DNA of 64,000 nt from Liolophura sinensis (lineage: Eukaryota; Mollusca; Polyplacophora; Chitonida; Chitonidae), in the NCBI RefSeq assembly GCF_032854445.1, contig NC_088299.1, positions 5,061,001-5,125,000 of the forward strand, in the 5' to 3' direction. Positions 11,318 through 21,930 of this stretch are shown here, in pieces. Each line of letters begins with the position of its first letter. Position 1 is the first letter of the stretch. The translations under genes and the position numbers were made by a program. The notes beneath the pieces were generated by a model, which made no database searches, was not told the DNA's origin, and worked only from the letters and a program-made list of their open reading frames with translations.

Positions 11318-11480
11318 TAGTGGATGTTTCTTTGGCGAATATTATTTGCCAGACAAACTTGATCGGATCTAATTGATTTAAGGGTGTCTGACACAGCGCA
11401 CGGCCTTATTTGTCCTCTCGGATGACCGTGGCTATAAATGCTGAAGACGTTTTCTATTGCTGCCTGTATGAGGATAACGT
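11318..11480 (+). repeat. Module M2', right copy flanking M4 in unit B
   Basis: It contains 'TTGCCAGACAAACTTGATCG', 'ATGACCGTGGCTATAAATGC' and 'TTTTCTATTGCTGCCTG'. The left part matches 9,735-9,905, and the whole matches 16,878-17,040 closely. Confidence 0.65.
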
Positions 11481-12430
11481 TAGCTTGACAAGTAGATCCC
11501 TGGCGGGGTACCCCAACGAGATTGTAACTCTCCGTTGGAACAGACCGCTCACAAACGGTGGCTGTATGGAAAATATATAGCGGGCCAAATGACCAAAGTA
11601 AAAGCCAGAAGCCGGTTGGGTTTTATGTGGGTTACGTTGTTTGGACTGGTATAAAATTTCAGGACCAAAATTAAGTGACCAGTTTCAAAAGAATTTTCTC
11701 TGGACGTGTAAATCTCAGTTGACGTTAACATGAAGAGAACGTCGGAAGGTGACGGAAAATGCACCTTACATTTTCTTGCTATCAGGTCCCAACATCTGGT
11801 GTCTGGGCACTGGGTGTAAAATACCAGACTTCAGGATAGCAATATCCCCTGTCGTAAAATCGAAATTGCTTTACCAGATTATTAGGTATGTAGTTTTAAT
11901 AGTGCTTAAGGTTGTACGATGGTAGTAAGCAGACTGACTGTTTGGTGCATGGCTTCCAGGCTAGTATCTCCCTACAAGCAATCAGCTTGATCGACAATTG
12001 ACTAATTCCCAGAAAGACATCGCACAGACGGCCAAGCAACAAGCTTTCCACTCTTCTTGGTATCGGCATACAGCAACGACAACAGGGACGCAAGGACTTG
12101 ATCCCTCAGGTCAAGATGGGGTTACACTCTAAGAATATTGAAATTTTTGGAAATATGATATTTCCTGAAAATGAAATTGCTAAATGTAGCACACAGTTAA
12201 TACAATATTTGCTTAAATACTTTCAGATTGATTCTGACTGCCACAGTTAACATGTCATATCATCTTCTTAAACCATTTAACCTTCAGATACACCACACGC
12301 TTTATTCAATAATACAAGTTCTTAAATTGTATCTTTTAAATTTGAGATATCTGCTTCACACATTATTATATAGCCCCCGAACTGCCACTTCACAATACTC
12401 TCTTTCCACCCACGATGAAGTTTTTAGTAA
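11480..12430 (+). repeat. Unit B, module M3 and linker
   Basis: It is collinear with unit A 5,620-6,600: 'AACGGTGGCTGTATGGA' (11,555), 'CAGTTGACGTTAACATGA' (11,715), 'CGGCATACAGCAACGACAAC' (12,064) and 'TTCAGATACACCACACGCTT' (12,284). Short frames on the minus strand in A and B start similarly but end differently, so no conserved protein is supported. Confidence 0.7.
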
Positions 12431-13340
12431 CCATGGAATACCACTTAGAGTCTTGTGGTAGAATTAGTTTACCTTGCTGGTTTCTTTTTGGCGAGTGTCG
12501 ACGAGGCTATCACCACAATAGCAAGAGCTACCTGTTCACAGTTGCAGTGATTCTCAGAAGAATTTGCTTATATCCCAAATTATTTAGAAAATTTTTACAA
12601 ATCTTCAGAAAAACAAAGAAAAAAAAATTAAAATTGAAAATGTATGTTTCTTATACATTTATGAGAGCATGGCTGAGAGACACAGTGATATTTGTACAGC
12701 AACGCGATCCGCCACAGTCTGGATCGCTGCTATGCCAATCGGTAGTTCGATTTCTGTATGTCTTTACGATTAAACGACCAACGGTTAAGAAATGCAACCA
12801 CCAACGAATCGCTAATTAACTCGCCTTGTGTAGATAAAGTGCTCTATAACAGAATAACTGGGTAAAGACTTTCATCGTAAAGATGTCTTTGGTTTCTCCT
12901 TCTTCCCTTTAGATCACACTTTGGTGAGTGGTAAATCTAAGACAGAGTGCTCATTAGCCGAGGGCGAGTCAAAGATATCTTCTTCCGGTCTAGACAGACG
13001 TCCGCGGCCAAGCGTGTCAAGATAAATCCATCAAATACACGGTTAATTCAGTGTAGTCACTCACCAAGCCGATACAAAGGAACAGGATGGAACAGATGAT
13101 CTTTGTTCTATTTGAAATGAAGCGGCAACAGGAAAATAATCTAAAGTGATAAATTGCAAAGCTGCGATACTAATAGGCCAACTAGATTATTCTAAAGCAC
13201 AGAATTTAATTAAACGAAGAAAATGAAGCGTTTTATTGGGTGCCTCTAATTTCGCTATTTCTCAAAGTCGCTGTGAAACGTCGGATAGTACTGAGCGAAA
13301 TAAGGTTACCGTAATGCGTTACTAAAACAAGAACTGCATC
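12430..13340 (+). repeat. Unit C, module M1 with internal deletion
   Basis: The anchor GTCTTGTGGTAGAATTA-like sequence is at 12,450, 5,722 bp after that of unit B. After about 70 bp the copy jumps to sequence equivalent to about 1,640 in unit A, a loss of roughly 650-700 bp. The conserved core is intact at about 12,960-13,100 ('TCTTCCGGTCTAGACAGACG'). Similarity to A and B stops near 13,345. Confidence 0.7.
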
Positions 13341-13344
13341 TTTT

Positions 13345-14305
13345 AACATGTTTAATGTATGCATTTGTAATTTTTCTCATTTGACAGGCCCAAAGATGGT
13401 GATTTCTTATATCTGGAACACTCTGGTTCCTTTTAGTCATAACTTTAGCTAGATGAGTACACATGTAAATGACTATTACACCCTGGCGCTTAAATGCCAC
13501 GGTCAAGTATTGTTCGAATTAGCTGTGAAAAGGATTACTGACGTTATTATCTCAGGCATTATTATGCAACATTCTCTGTATTATAGATGTTTCTTACATT
13601 GCAGCAAAATGACCGGTTTTCTACTGTACAAAGTATTGCAGCAGTTGTTTTCCAAATGGGCCTTGCTATTATCGACTTGAGACGATCTTTCTTGGTCTAC
13701 GAGTAGTACACGTTTATCGGGGAGAGTGCTTAGAGCATATATAGGTACCTAACACTTCTAGTATAAATAATGTTTTGTGTGCCTAACACTTCCAGTATGA
13801 ATAATGTTTTGTGTGAGCTTGTACATACATAGCACAATTGATTCCTTGTCAAGTAATTTATGAAGTTTAGCCAATCAGAGCGCATTATTTCCAACACACT
13901 AGAATGCAGTTGTTTCCGCTGACATTACGCGAACCCAGTTTTGCCATTTAGCCATGTGTGCTTAGGGCGCACGTGACGCGACATGGTGATTTCCATTGTC
14001 TCTAATGTAAGGTATCCCAAAACAGACGTTTTACTTTTTGTAACCTTTTCTTTTATATGGAACATCTAGTAGGGAGGAGAACAACATAATTATTCATTGG
14101 TTCCTGAAGCAGAGTCAACGGTAGCAAATGTTTCTTTCAACTTATTTTAATATCCTTCGTACTATACGAATATGAATAGTATATTTAAGCTGCAGTTGAA
14201 GCAAGTGCCCTACTGATATATTGCAGAAACAAATCATATATGCTTTAATTGTCTCTAATTAACGGGTGTATTTGGAAGATATAGATTAAGATAAATATTA
14301 TATAA
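13345..14305. other. Segment specific to unit C, no gene seen
   Basis: It replaces the M1-M2 connecting sequence found in A and B. It contains a 34-bp direct duplication (13,746-13,814) and otherwise AT-rich sequence with short unrelated frames. It may be an insertion or a replacement. Confidence 0.45.
13746..13814 (+). repeat. 34-bp tandem duplication
   Basis: Two adjacent copies of a sequence beginning CCTAACACTTC and ending AATGTTTTGTGTG start at 13,748 and 13,782. They differ at a few positions. Confidence 0.8.
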
Positions 14306-14740
14306 TAAAGAGACGTGTTGTCAACCGTGTGGAATTGGTCGAGTGTTTAAGGTACTTCTCGAACACAATCAACTTTATATATGCGAACTAGTACTGTCAC
14401 TGCAAGATAGTACCCCCAATTTTATTGCCTGTGTCTAGTCTGGAGTTTAAGGCCATCAAACAAAGAATCTTTAAAAGTGTTGGAATCAAGGAGGAGATAT
14501 CGACCATATGGGCTCCCGATAAATACCTCTAGTAGATAAACAGTTTACCGGCCTTCACTATCAATTCTAGCTATTGGATCTTTCTTTTGCGAATGTGATT
14601 TTGCCGGACAGACTTGATCCTATCTAATCAGCTGAACGGTGTGACATGGCACGACCCTACCCACTTCCTCTGATGACTGTACAATCTTGCCCTTAAATGC
14701 AGGAGAGGTGAGCAGTCTTGGATTGCCTCGGACACGATTA
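14305..14740 (+). repeat. Unit C, module M2 and left M2'
   Basis: 'TGTCTAGTCTGGAGTTTAAG' (14,433), 'AAACAGTTTACCGGCCTTC' (14,527) and 'AGCTATTGGATCTTTCTTTT' (14,569) correspond to units A and B. The M2' part ends near 14,720. The following 14,740-14,985 has no counterpart in unit B. Confidence 0.65.
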
Positions 14741-14989
14741 GTCTCCGCTTGATGATAAGGAGCTATGTGTATATCTCTAGCGGAGGGATACGATTCGGTA
14801 GTTTGTTACTGGATTGCTAGTGCTCGATCTATAAAGAACGAAAGAATCGCTTGTATCCCGTTGTTTCTATTTTTCTTATTTTGGATAAATGTGTGCCCAA
14901 GGAATGGTATGTCTGACTTCATTTGTATATGAGAATAAGACTACTGAATGTGACAAATTTATTCCACCCTTGATTGTTTAACAAAGCAA

Positions 14990-16870
14990 CACACCTTCTA
15001 TGTCCTAATTAGAAGTCTGTCAGAAAGCAAACATTACAATCGTGTCTAATCACAGATAGTTAAGTAACCTAACAGGGCACTGTATAAACTTCCAGAAATG
15101 TACGCTCCGTCAACGGAAACTTTGCCTGGTGTGTAGCAGTTTTGCTGAACTGTTGGGCTGCACAGTGACATTATTGCTAGGTTTGGTGAAAGCTTGTTTC
15201 ATAGATGTCTGAAGATTACGTTTCGTATTACCACCAGTGACTTGCTGTAGCAGAACAAATACTTTTATTTATTTGTGATCCTAACAAGGTATGAAGATTT
15301 CTTGTTATTAGTTGTTTAAGATGCAAGGGGGGGGGGGCTAATTGGACGTGACATACGTGGCGATGTCACTCTCCAATTTTATGAAGTCATTTATCAAGCC
15401 ATACACCAACGAAATACATCCTTGTATATATTATGGCATATGTTTCAATGTCACACATGAATGATCCCATTACACATAGAGTAATATCATACATCAGCGG
15501 TATCTTGAAATACGGTACATGTAGCAGTGTCATACACGCACGATATAATAATACATGGAGAAATGTCATGCATCTGTGATATCATGGCATAGGTAGCAAT
15601 GTCATGCATGAATGATTTAGTGACCCATACAGGAATATCATAGATATGTATTATTTTTTTGGCACTTGTAGCGGTGTTATTCGTCACATTTGGCAATTTC
15701 ATACACCAATATTATTATGACACATGGGTCACGTAAAAATGATATGACGGATCTTGTAGCATTGTCATCAAATAATGATATCAGGACATCTGAAGCAATC
15801 AATCACGAAGTTTCAAGTTTGTGCACACTGCTGAAGAGCTTAAGAAACCATATACAGCAATTTTGTTTAACAGAAAAAAAGCACAAGGCGTAGCGATTTT
15901 CACTTGGCGCGATCGTCACATTCTGAATAAAATCTGTTAGGCTCTCTTGCGTCATCTGTTTGCACAATCTACTCCGGCTCGAAGAAAGATTTAAATTCGA
16001 GAAGACACATTAAAACATTTTTCTCCTTCGTCCTGTCCTGTGAAACTTTTTCCTATTTGGATATAAAACAGCGGAGAGATGTATAAAGGCACATTGTCAT
16101 CACATAGACCATCAAGTGACATTACATTATAACGGCACTAAACATGGGTTGATGTTGTTTGCTTGCGGATCATATCTGTCTTAATTAATCTATATTGTAG
16201 TGCTTGTTCACTTTACGACTCAATCTCTACGCTCCTTGTTGACTTTTGATACAATGTATTTCCTTGTAATGCCCATAATTGATAAGTTCTCTTAGACAAC
16301 AAAGGCGGACCGGCGAGTTAGAACACTAGTTACCCAACTGGTAACCGCCAAGTCCATTTTTTTCTTGATGGACGCTCAGCATAAAGAGACAAACACTGGG
16401 ATATTCAGTCTAGTAAACTCGGTGTTCCCGTGTAGCTGCACTATATTATTGCGACCTTGAAGCAAAACGGTACCTTGATGAGATGCAATAAAAATAATAT
16501 ATATGTCAACTCCGACATCCATATACCACGCATAAGCCATAAAGGGGCGTTCCAAGTCCATAATCGTAAGATCCATTTCCGCAACAGCTAAATGCACGGT
16601 TTCGCAAAAGAAGAAATAACATGTAAAATATTCAGGTATGCTTTGTAAGAAGTAGCAGAAAGCAGTCAACAGTTTTTAATAATGCTGAGTGGATAGTGAA
16701 GTTTCTAAACCAGTTGTTGAACTCAAAATTCAAACTGGCAGCCTGAAAATAATTTCCAGCGGAACAGAAAAAAAACAGAAAAAAGTGTTTATAAAAGCAT
16801 TTAGCTGATGTAATGTTTAAGACGAATTGTCTTAACAAGTAACAAGTACATACAGCAGATGAACAGTTTA
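14990..16870 (+). repeat. Unit C, module M4
   Basis: It is collinear with unit B 9,890-11,317: 'AGTCTGTCAGAAAGCAAACA', 'TGTTGGGCTGCACAGTGACA', 'GAAGATTTCTTGTTATTAGT', 'TTTAAATTCGAGAAGACACA' and 'TTGTCATCACATAGACCATC' in the same order. After about 16,350 similarity to B weakens. It is flanked by M2' copies as in unit B. No gene is seen. Confidence 0.65.
15325..15790 (+). repeat. Poly-G run and minisatellite of about 36-42 bp in M4 (unit C)
   Basis: A run of at least ten G at about 15,327 is followed by repeats in which TCATAC/TCATGC recurs at 15,488, 15,530, 15,566, 15,602 and 15,638. The spacing is 42, 36, 36 and 36 bp. Copies are degenerate. It corresponds to the shorter array in unit B. 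Confidence 0.65.
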
Positions 16871-16877
16871 CTGGCCG

Positions 16878-17515
16878 TACCTATCAAATCCAGCTAGTAG
16901 ATGTATCGTCGGCAAATGTTATTTGCCAGACAAACTTGATCGGATCTAATTGATTGAAGGGTGTCTGACACAGCTCACGGCCCTATCAGTCCCCTGAGAT
17001 GACCGTGGCTATAAATGCTGAAGACGTGTTCTATTGCTGCCTACTTGTGGGTACAAATAGCTGGACTATTAGATCCCAGGCGGGGTACCCCAACGAGATT
17101 GTGCCCGTAGGAATAGATCGCTGACAAACGGTAGCTGTATGGAAAATGCCCATCGAGCCAAAGACCAGAGTAGAGGTCAATAGCCGTCTGAGATATTTCT
17201 AGGACAAACTTATCCAGACTTATTTTTCTCCAGGGATCAAAGGTCGTAGCCAAAATTAAGTTGACAGTTTTCTTAGACGGGCAGCTTAGTTGATTCTAAC
17301 CTGGAGAGAACTGCGGACTGTTTGGTATGAAATGTACACTACACTTTCCAGCTGTCAGAACCCATTGGTGTCTAACTAAGCATTTGGCGTAAAATATGTA
17401 ACGAATGGTACATGCATATACATGTATGTTGACGTAAAATCGATAACTGTTTACCAGTCAATCACGGCTACAACCAAACAATATATAGGTACAGTATCTG
17501 GACTAGTATCTGTGT
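16878..17515 (+). repeat. Unit C, right M2' and decayed M3
   Basis: M2' is recognised at 16,878-17,040 by 'TTGCCAGACAAACTTGATCG' and 'ATGACCGTGGCTATAAATGC'. M3 then follows in shortened, diverged form ('ACGGTAGCTGTATGGAAAAT' at 17,129, 'GTCTAACTAAGCATTTGG', 'GGACTAGTATCTGTG'). The + strand array ends here; no fourth M1 follows. Confidence 0.6.
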
Positions 17516-17879
17516 TTCCTCACGAAAAAGAGAACAACATTTTTCAATGATCAACTGATTTATTGGTTTGGGCTTCTGTTTGTGTCTATTTGCAAACGAG
17601 TAAGCAGCCTGTTTGACTGAGTCTGGAGTATTACGTTAAACAAGAATCACAGCGAAAAACAATAATCAAACACGAACGTAAATGGATATAGGTCAATTTA
17701 AAATGGGCGTAGAAGCAGAAGTAAATTCGAAACTGTTCTAGCAAATGTAAGACCATATTAAATCAAACGAATAGGAAAGATTCTGGTTATTAACCACTTG
17801 ATTTGTACTACGGATACAGACGACTTCAGACTCCTCTCTACCTGCTGTATTATTTCACTTATAATTGTTGTAGAGCCGC
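17516..17879. other. AT-rich interval, nothing recognised
   Basis: No frame of note and no match to the other repeats that I can see. Confidence 0.4.
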
Positions 17880-18115
17880 CTTGTTTGATTTGGAGTCTCT
17901 CTTGCCCAGACTGTTAAATCGCTGACTGGCTTCAACTGCCAGACCCTTGACCAAATGAGGCCTAGTGTTCGAATCCAACTAACTGTATTTTGTAAGTGTG
18001 CAAGGTACATAACGAAGATCGCTGGTTTCCTCCACCCATAGACCTGAGCGCCATCATAAGTAAAAAGTTCGTGGCGTTAAACACTAATCAAGTCAATAAA
18101 GAAATTTCCAAGAGC
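17880..18115 (+). repeat. SINE-C (tRNA-derived), nearly complete
   Basis: 'GTGTTCGAATCCAAC' near 17,970 fits a pol III B box. The body includes 'GGTTTCCTCCACCCATAGAC' and the 3' end 'TGGCGTTAAACACTAATCAA' followed by GTCAATAAAG. The A box is not clearly preserved. A similar tail fragment lies at 30,390-30,485. Confidence 0.55.
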
Positions 18116-18294
18116 ATTTAAGTTGTGTGTGATCTTAGTTTCAGTCGGAGATAATGGAAACTGTTCAGGTGGGATACCCGGGAAATGTTGCTGCGGTTGA
18201 GGTTCGCTTCAGTTATTTAAAAAAACCAACTCACTAGAGAAGCTCATCTTTATCACAATGAGCTCCTGTCTTAACTACAGAAACAGAAAGACGA

Positions 18295-18299
18295 CTCGG
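18295..18299. repeat. Left target-site duplication of the solo LTR (CTCGG)
   Basis: CTCGG directly precedes the LTR end TGTTACGACC and is repeated exactly after the other end at 19,023-19,027. Five-base duplications are usual for LTR retrotransposon integrases. Confidence 0.85.
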
Positions 18300-19022
18300 T
18301 GTTACGACCCAAACTGTCTGTATTATAAAGAGATGGCTTGTTCGAAATACACGACAGTTTAGCCACACAAAAAAGTAACCAAAACCAGCAGATTTTATTT
18401 TAAAACAATTTATTAGGTTTAACAAGAACGGATAACAAGACTTATACAAATACTAAAGTACTTAAGTTTAACAAGAAAGGATAGCAGTATCTATACAAAT
18501 ACTAAAGTACTTACATGTACAACGGTGTTAAGTCCAAACGGACGCATATACTCCACAATGATTAAAAAAATGCAAAGAGGCAATGGTCACAAGAGGGAAA
18601 ATCCACAGTATAACTGAGTGTATGACGAAATATACACAAAATTCCAAAGACAGGGTCCGTGTACTAATAAGCACTGTGTACAGAAGAGCACAAATTAAAT
18701 ATACAAGTTCAGACTGAACAAGTCCTTGGTGGAGATATGATATAATTCAGCACAAAAGGCCTACTAAAGTAATACACAGCGAAAGCATCCAAAACTCTCA
18801 ATAATTCTCCGTTCTCCCCTTTTGACTTGCTTTCATAGGTCTTATATAGACTGGTGGAATTTTCCAGGATAAGAAAATTCTTGAACACTTGTAAACAACA
18901 GGCCCCGAACTGAGCGTATTCTGAAACATTCTAAGGCAGAGGCAGACAGCAGGCCCTGAACTCAGCATATGTAAACAGTGGCAAGCTAAATTTAGAAGCT
19001 AACGGCAGTTGTGCACATAACA
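18300..19022 (-). mobile_element. Solo LTR of an LTR retrotransposon
   Basis: This 723-bp element begins TGTTACG and ends CATAACA on the + strand. The inverted termini TGTTA/TAACA and the flanking CTCGG duplications define it precisely. Read on the minus strand it has the expected promoter layout: a TATATAAG box at 18,848-18,841, then transcript-like sequence, and AATAAA-type poly(A) signals near 18,415-18,395. There is an internal direct duplication of about 58 bp (18,416-18,514). No gag or pol sequence remains and no second LTR is present, so it is a solo LTR left by LTR-LTR recombination. The superfamily cannot be told from the LTR alone. Confidence 0.85.
18416..18514 (-). repeat. Direct duplication of about 58 bp inside the LTR
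   Basis: 'ATACAAATACTAAAGTACTT' occurs twice, preceded each time by TTTAACAAGAA(C/A)GGATA. Short duplications in the transcribed part of LTRs are common. Confidence 0.7.
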
Positions 19023-19249
19023 CTCGGACATTGTTGGTTATCTGTTTATCTCGTCGCAGTGTTGTTATTCAAAACGCCTTTCAAGAATTATCAGTCTTTT
19101 CTCATATATTTTCATTCATATACTATTTATACAGCGTCAATAACGTATTGCATATACATCGGATGTGTGGCATTAAGTACTGTTCTATAAAATGGGAGAT
19201 AATTATCTATATACACACGGAAAGTCATGTGTCACCAGTAACCAGATCG

Positions 19250-20895
19250 TTACATGATTTAAATTCTCTGTTTCCAAGCTGCAATTGGCCTCTTGATAAA
19301 CGAAAACTTGCGGTATCGCTACATGTACGTTGCAATTTTTTACTTTAGAATGTTTTCGAGTCGTCTTTTCATTTGAGATAACACATCCGGGAAAACTTCT
19401 TCTAACAAAAAGACCATTTGTTCCATCCTGTTCCTTTCTATCGGTGTAGCGAGTGAGTGCGCTGAATTAACCGTGTATTTCACGGGTTTATCTCGACACG
19501 CTTGGCTGCTGACTTGTGTCTAGACCGTGAGCGAAAATCATTGACCCGTCCTCGGCCAATGAGCACACTCTCCCGAATTTACCACTCTCCAAAGCCTGAT
19601 CTAAATGGAAGTCGGTGAAACTAAAGATATCTTTTCGATGGTTTGATCGAAAATCTTTACCCAATTTCTCTATTCTAGAGCACTTTATCTAAACAAGATG
19701 AGTTAATTAGCAGCGGACAAATCAATGATGAGCCGTTTCATTATCTTAACCGCTGATAATTTAGCCGTGAAGACAAACGGAAATAGGACTACCGATTGTT
19801 ATGAGATAGATCCAGCCGGTGGTTGTTGTCCAAATGTTAAGAGGCCTTCACATCATACCAAACACACGTGATCCAACTCCAACAAATCTCTACCCAGAAA
19901 CACATAACCTGAAGTTCACACTGGGAGCGCTGTCTTAAGTTTGATTGTCCATTATCGTAGTTGCAAAATTTCAATGATTCTTGACTTGCTGAAGATTTTT
20001 TAAAAATTACATGAATGAGCTGGAGCAAACAGACAAGTCCTTCTTATTGTTGCAATATGCAGCAAGGTTGTTCTTGGTGCTGTGGTGTATGCTAGTGTAA
20101 AATGAACTCACGAGCAAAATGTAATTCAAATTCAGTGCGTGATTTTATAACATCGTGAAGAAAATGAGAATAACTGAATAACGGAACGGATTATTATTGC
20201 AAAAACACAACATCATGCATCTACAAACGTGTGTTCTGTACTTTGCGTTTAATATCCTTAATTTTCCTGAATAGCGTCGATACCGAAAGTTAACATTCAA
20301 ACTCTCAAAAGAGAGAGATGTAATTCACAGTTTGACGTATTTCATCTTGGTAGCTTTCCTGTACTTTTACGTGCGTCCATAAATAAATGTTTTGCCCCCA
20401 AACAGTAATATTATACATTCTCTTCTCTTTGACTCCTGGAAATACTTTTATCCGCTATAATTCCCGTGGAAATAGCCACAAATGGTACCGGGTACAGAAA
20501 GAAATAAGATCAGTGAGCTGGTATTGTCATCTGATACACTGAACACAAACTTATTTCTCAGATGAGAGTGTTAAACAGTCCCAAAATGATTTATTGACCA
20601 TCGCCTTATCCAGCTGGAAATTTGACGTTCGCCTGCTCAAGCATGTGATATCCGAGGTAGGCATCTTTTTACGACCATTCCTAATGGGCGATCTTTACCC
20701 GGAGCATGGCCATAACAAAGCTTGTTGACAACAGCTGTCATCACCATGTGACTCAATGCCTCGTCTGCTCCGTCTAGATAATGAGATATAGCCTCACTGA
20801 CACTCACCAAACCGAATTGAACAAGGCAAGTTATTTTTACCACAAGACGGCAAGTGGTATTCTATGGTGACTAAAAATGGCAGCGTGGACTGAAG
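19250..20895 (-). repeat. Copy E of module M1, inverted
   Basis: Read on the minus strand it matches unit A 912-2,370. Landmarks on the + strand are 'TTCTATTCTAGAGCACTTTA' (19,669), 'GTGCGCTGAATTAACCGTGT' (19,457), 'TTGACAACAGCTGTCATCAC' (20,725) and 'CACAAGACGGCAAGTGGTAT' (20,841). It is the most complete inverted copy of M1. No M2 or M3 follows on either side. A short minus-strand frame at 20,637-20,843 resembles the frame at 954-1,160, but this follows from DNA similarity and is not kept in unit B. Confidence 0.75.
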
Positions 20896-21814
20896 ACGCG
20901 TTTTGTTGAAGTTTTGTTTGATGTGCCAATCAGGCTTAAGGCATGTATCAAAGCGTCTAGCCCGATATAAATCTCACGGAATGAGAACCTTTGAGACGGC
21001 TTTTGTATGGACAGTTCGACATCGTTGGATAGTAAAACTGGTCGCATCGAAGGGTGTAGCTGATGATCGGATGGATAAACACCCTGGAATGCCTTATTTT
21101 AACTGCGACGTTCGGAATTAATCTTCGGGTACCAGCATCTATAGTGTAAAACATGTAAAATTCTTGTTACATGTTACATTTTCGACGAATATCATAGTTC
21201 CAAATAAAAACGACACAGATAAAAACATATACAATAGAACTGTAGAAAAGATAGCCTAATAGGCTATGTAAGGTTTTTTGGGCAAAAAATCCATATTCTC
21301 AAATCAAACGCAAATTTCTACACTTAGCAAGAATAGTTTAAATCATTGCCTTTCAGTAAAAATCAAACTCGTACCAATGATATTTAATATGTGGATATGA
21401 TTTTAAAATTTGAAAAAATTATAATGTGATACGTTTTATACATTTCTCGAACTTTAGCAGCGATTTTAAATGGTAATGTGCACAGAGGAGATATTTTGTG
21501 GAAGGTAAATTATTGGGTTTTTCCAAAGTAATAGCAAAAATTAGATTGAATTGCTAGAAATTTACGGTATACATCTGGCTTCTTAAAGAAAACAGGGCGT
21601 TTGTTTTGCCGTATGGAAACGGCTAGTCTTCAAACCATGAAAACAAAGGAAATAACAACAAAGAGTTGGAGGAATATTTGGATAGACATTTATTGCAGTT
21701 AACAGAGGTTTATTATCTGGATTTTGTATACTACTTGCTGATTTTTATGATCTATTGCCATCTTGACGTCACTGAACTAGTTCATGTTCCCGATATGTCA
21801 GAGAACCTGCAGAT
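20896..21814. other. AT-rich interval, no gene seen
   Basis: The open frame at 20,903-21,121 (72 aa) has no recognisable motif. The rest is AT-rich without repeats that I can identify. Confidence 0.4.
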
Positions 21815-21930
21815 GGTTATTGGTTTCGTCTGGGCTCTGTCCGGTTTCCTCCCACCATAATGTTGGCCGCCGTCGTACAAATGAAATATTCTTCAGTACG
21901 GCACAAAACACCAGTCAAATAGATAAATGA
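21815..21930 (+). repeat. SINE-A 3' half
   Basis: 'CCGGTTTCCTCCCACCATAA', 'TTGGCCGCCGTCGTACAAAT' and 'CAGTACGGCACAAAACACCA' match the 3' half of the full SINE at 27,995. The end is a GATAAATGAATG stretch. Confidence 0.75.

Noticed and set aside
912-17515. Assembly duplication as the cause of the tandem units
   Set aside because: The units differ by many substitutions, indels, a private transposon insertion and missing modules, which an assembler would not create. Long reads would settle this.
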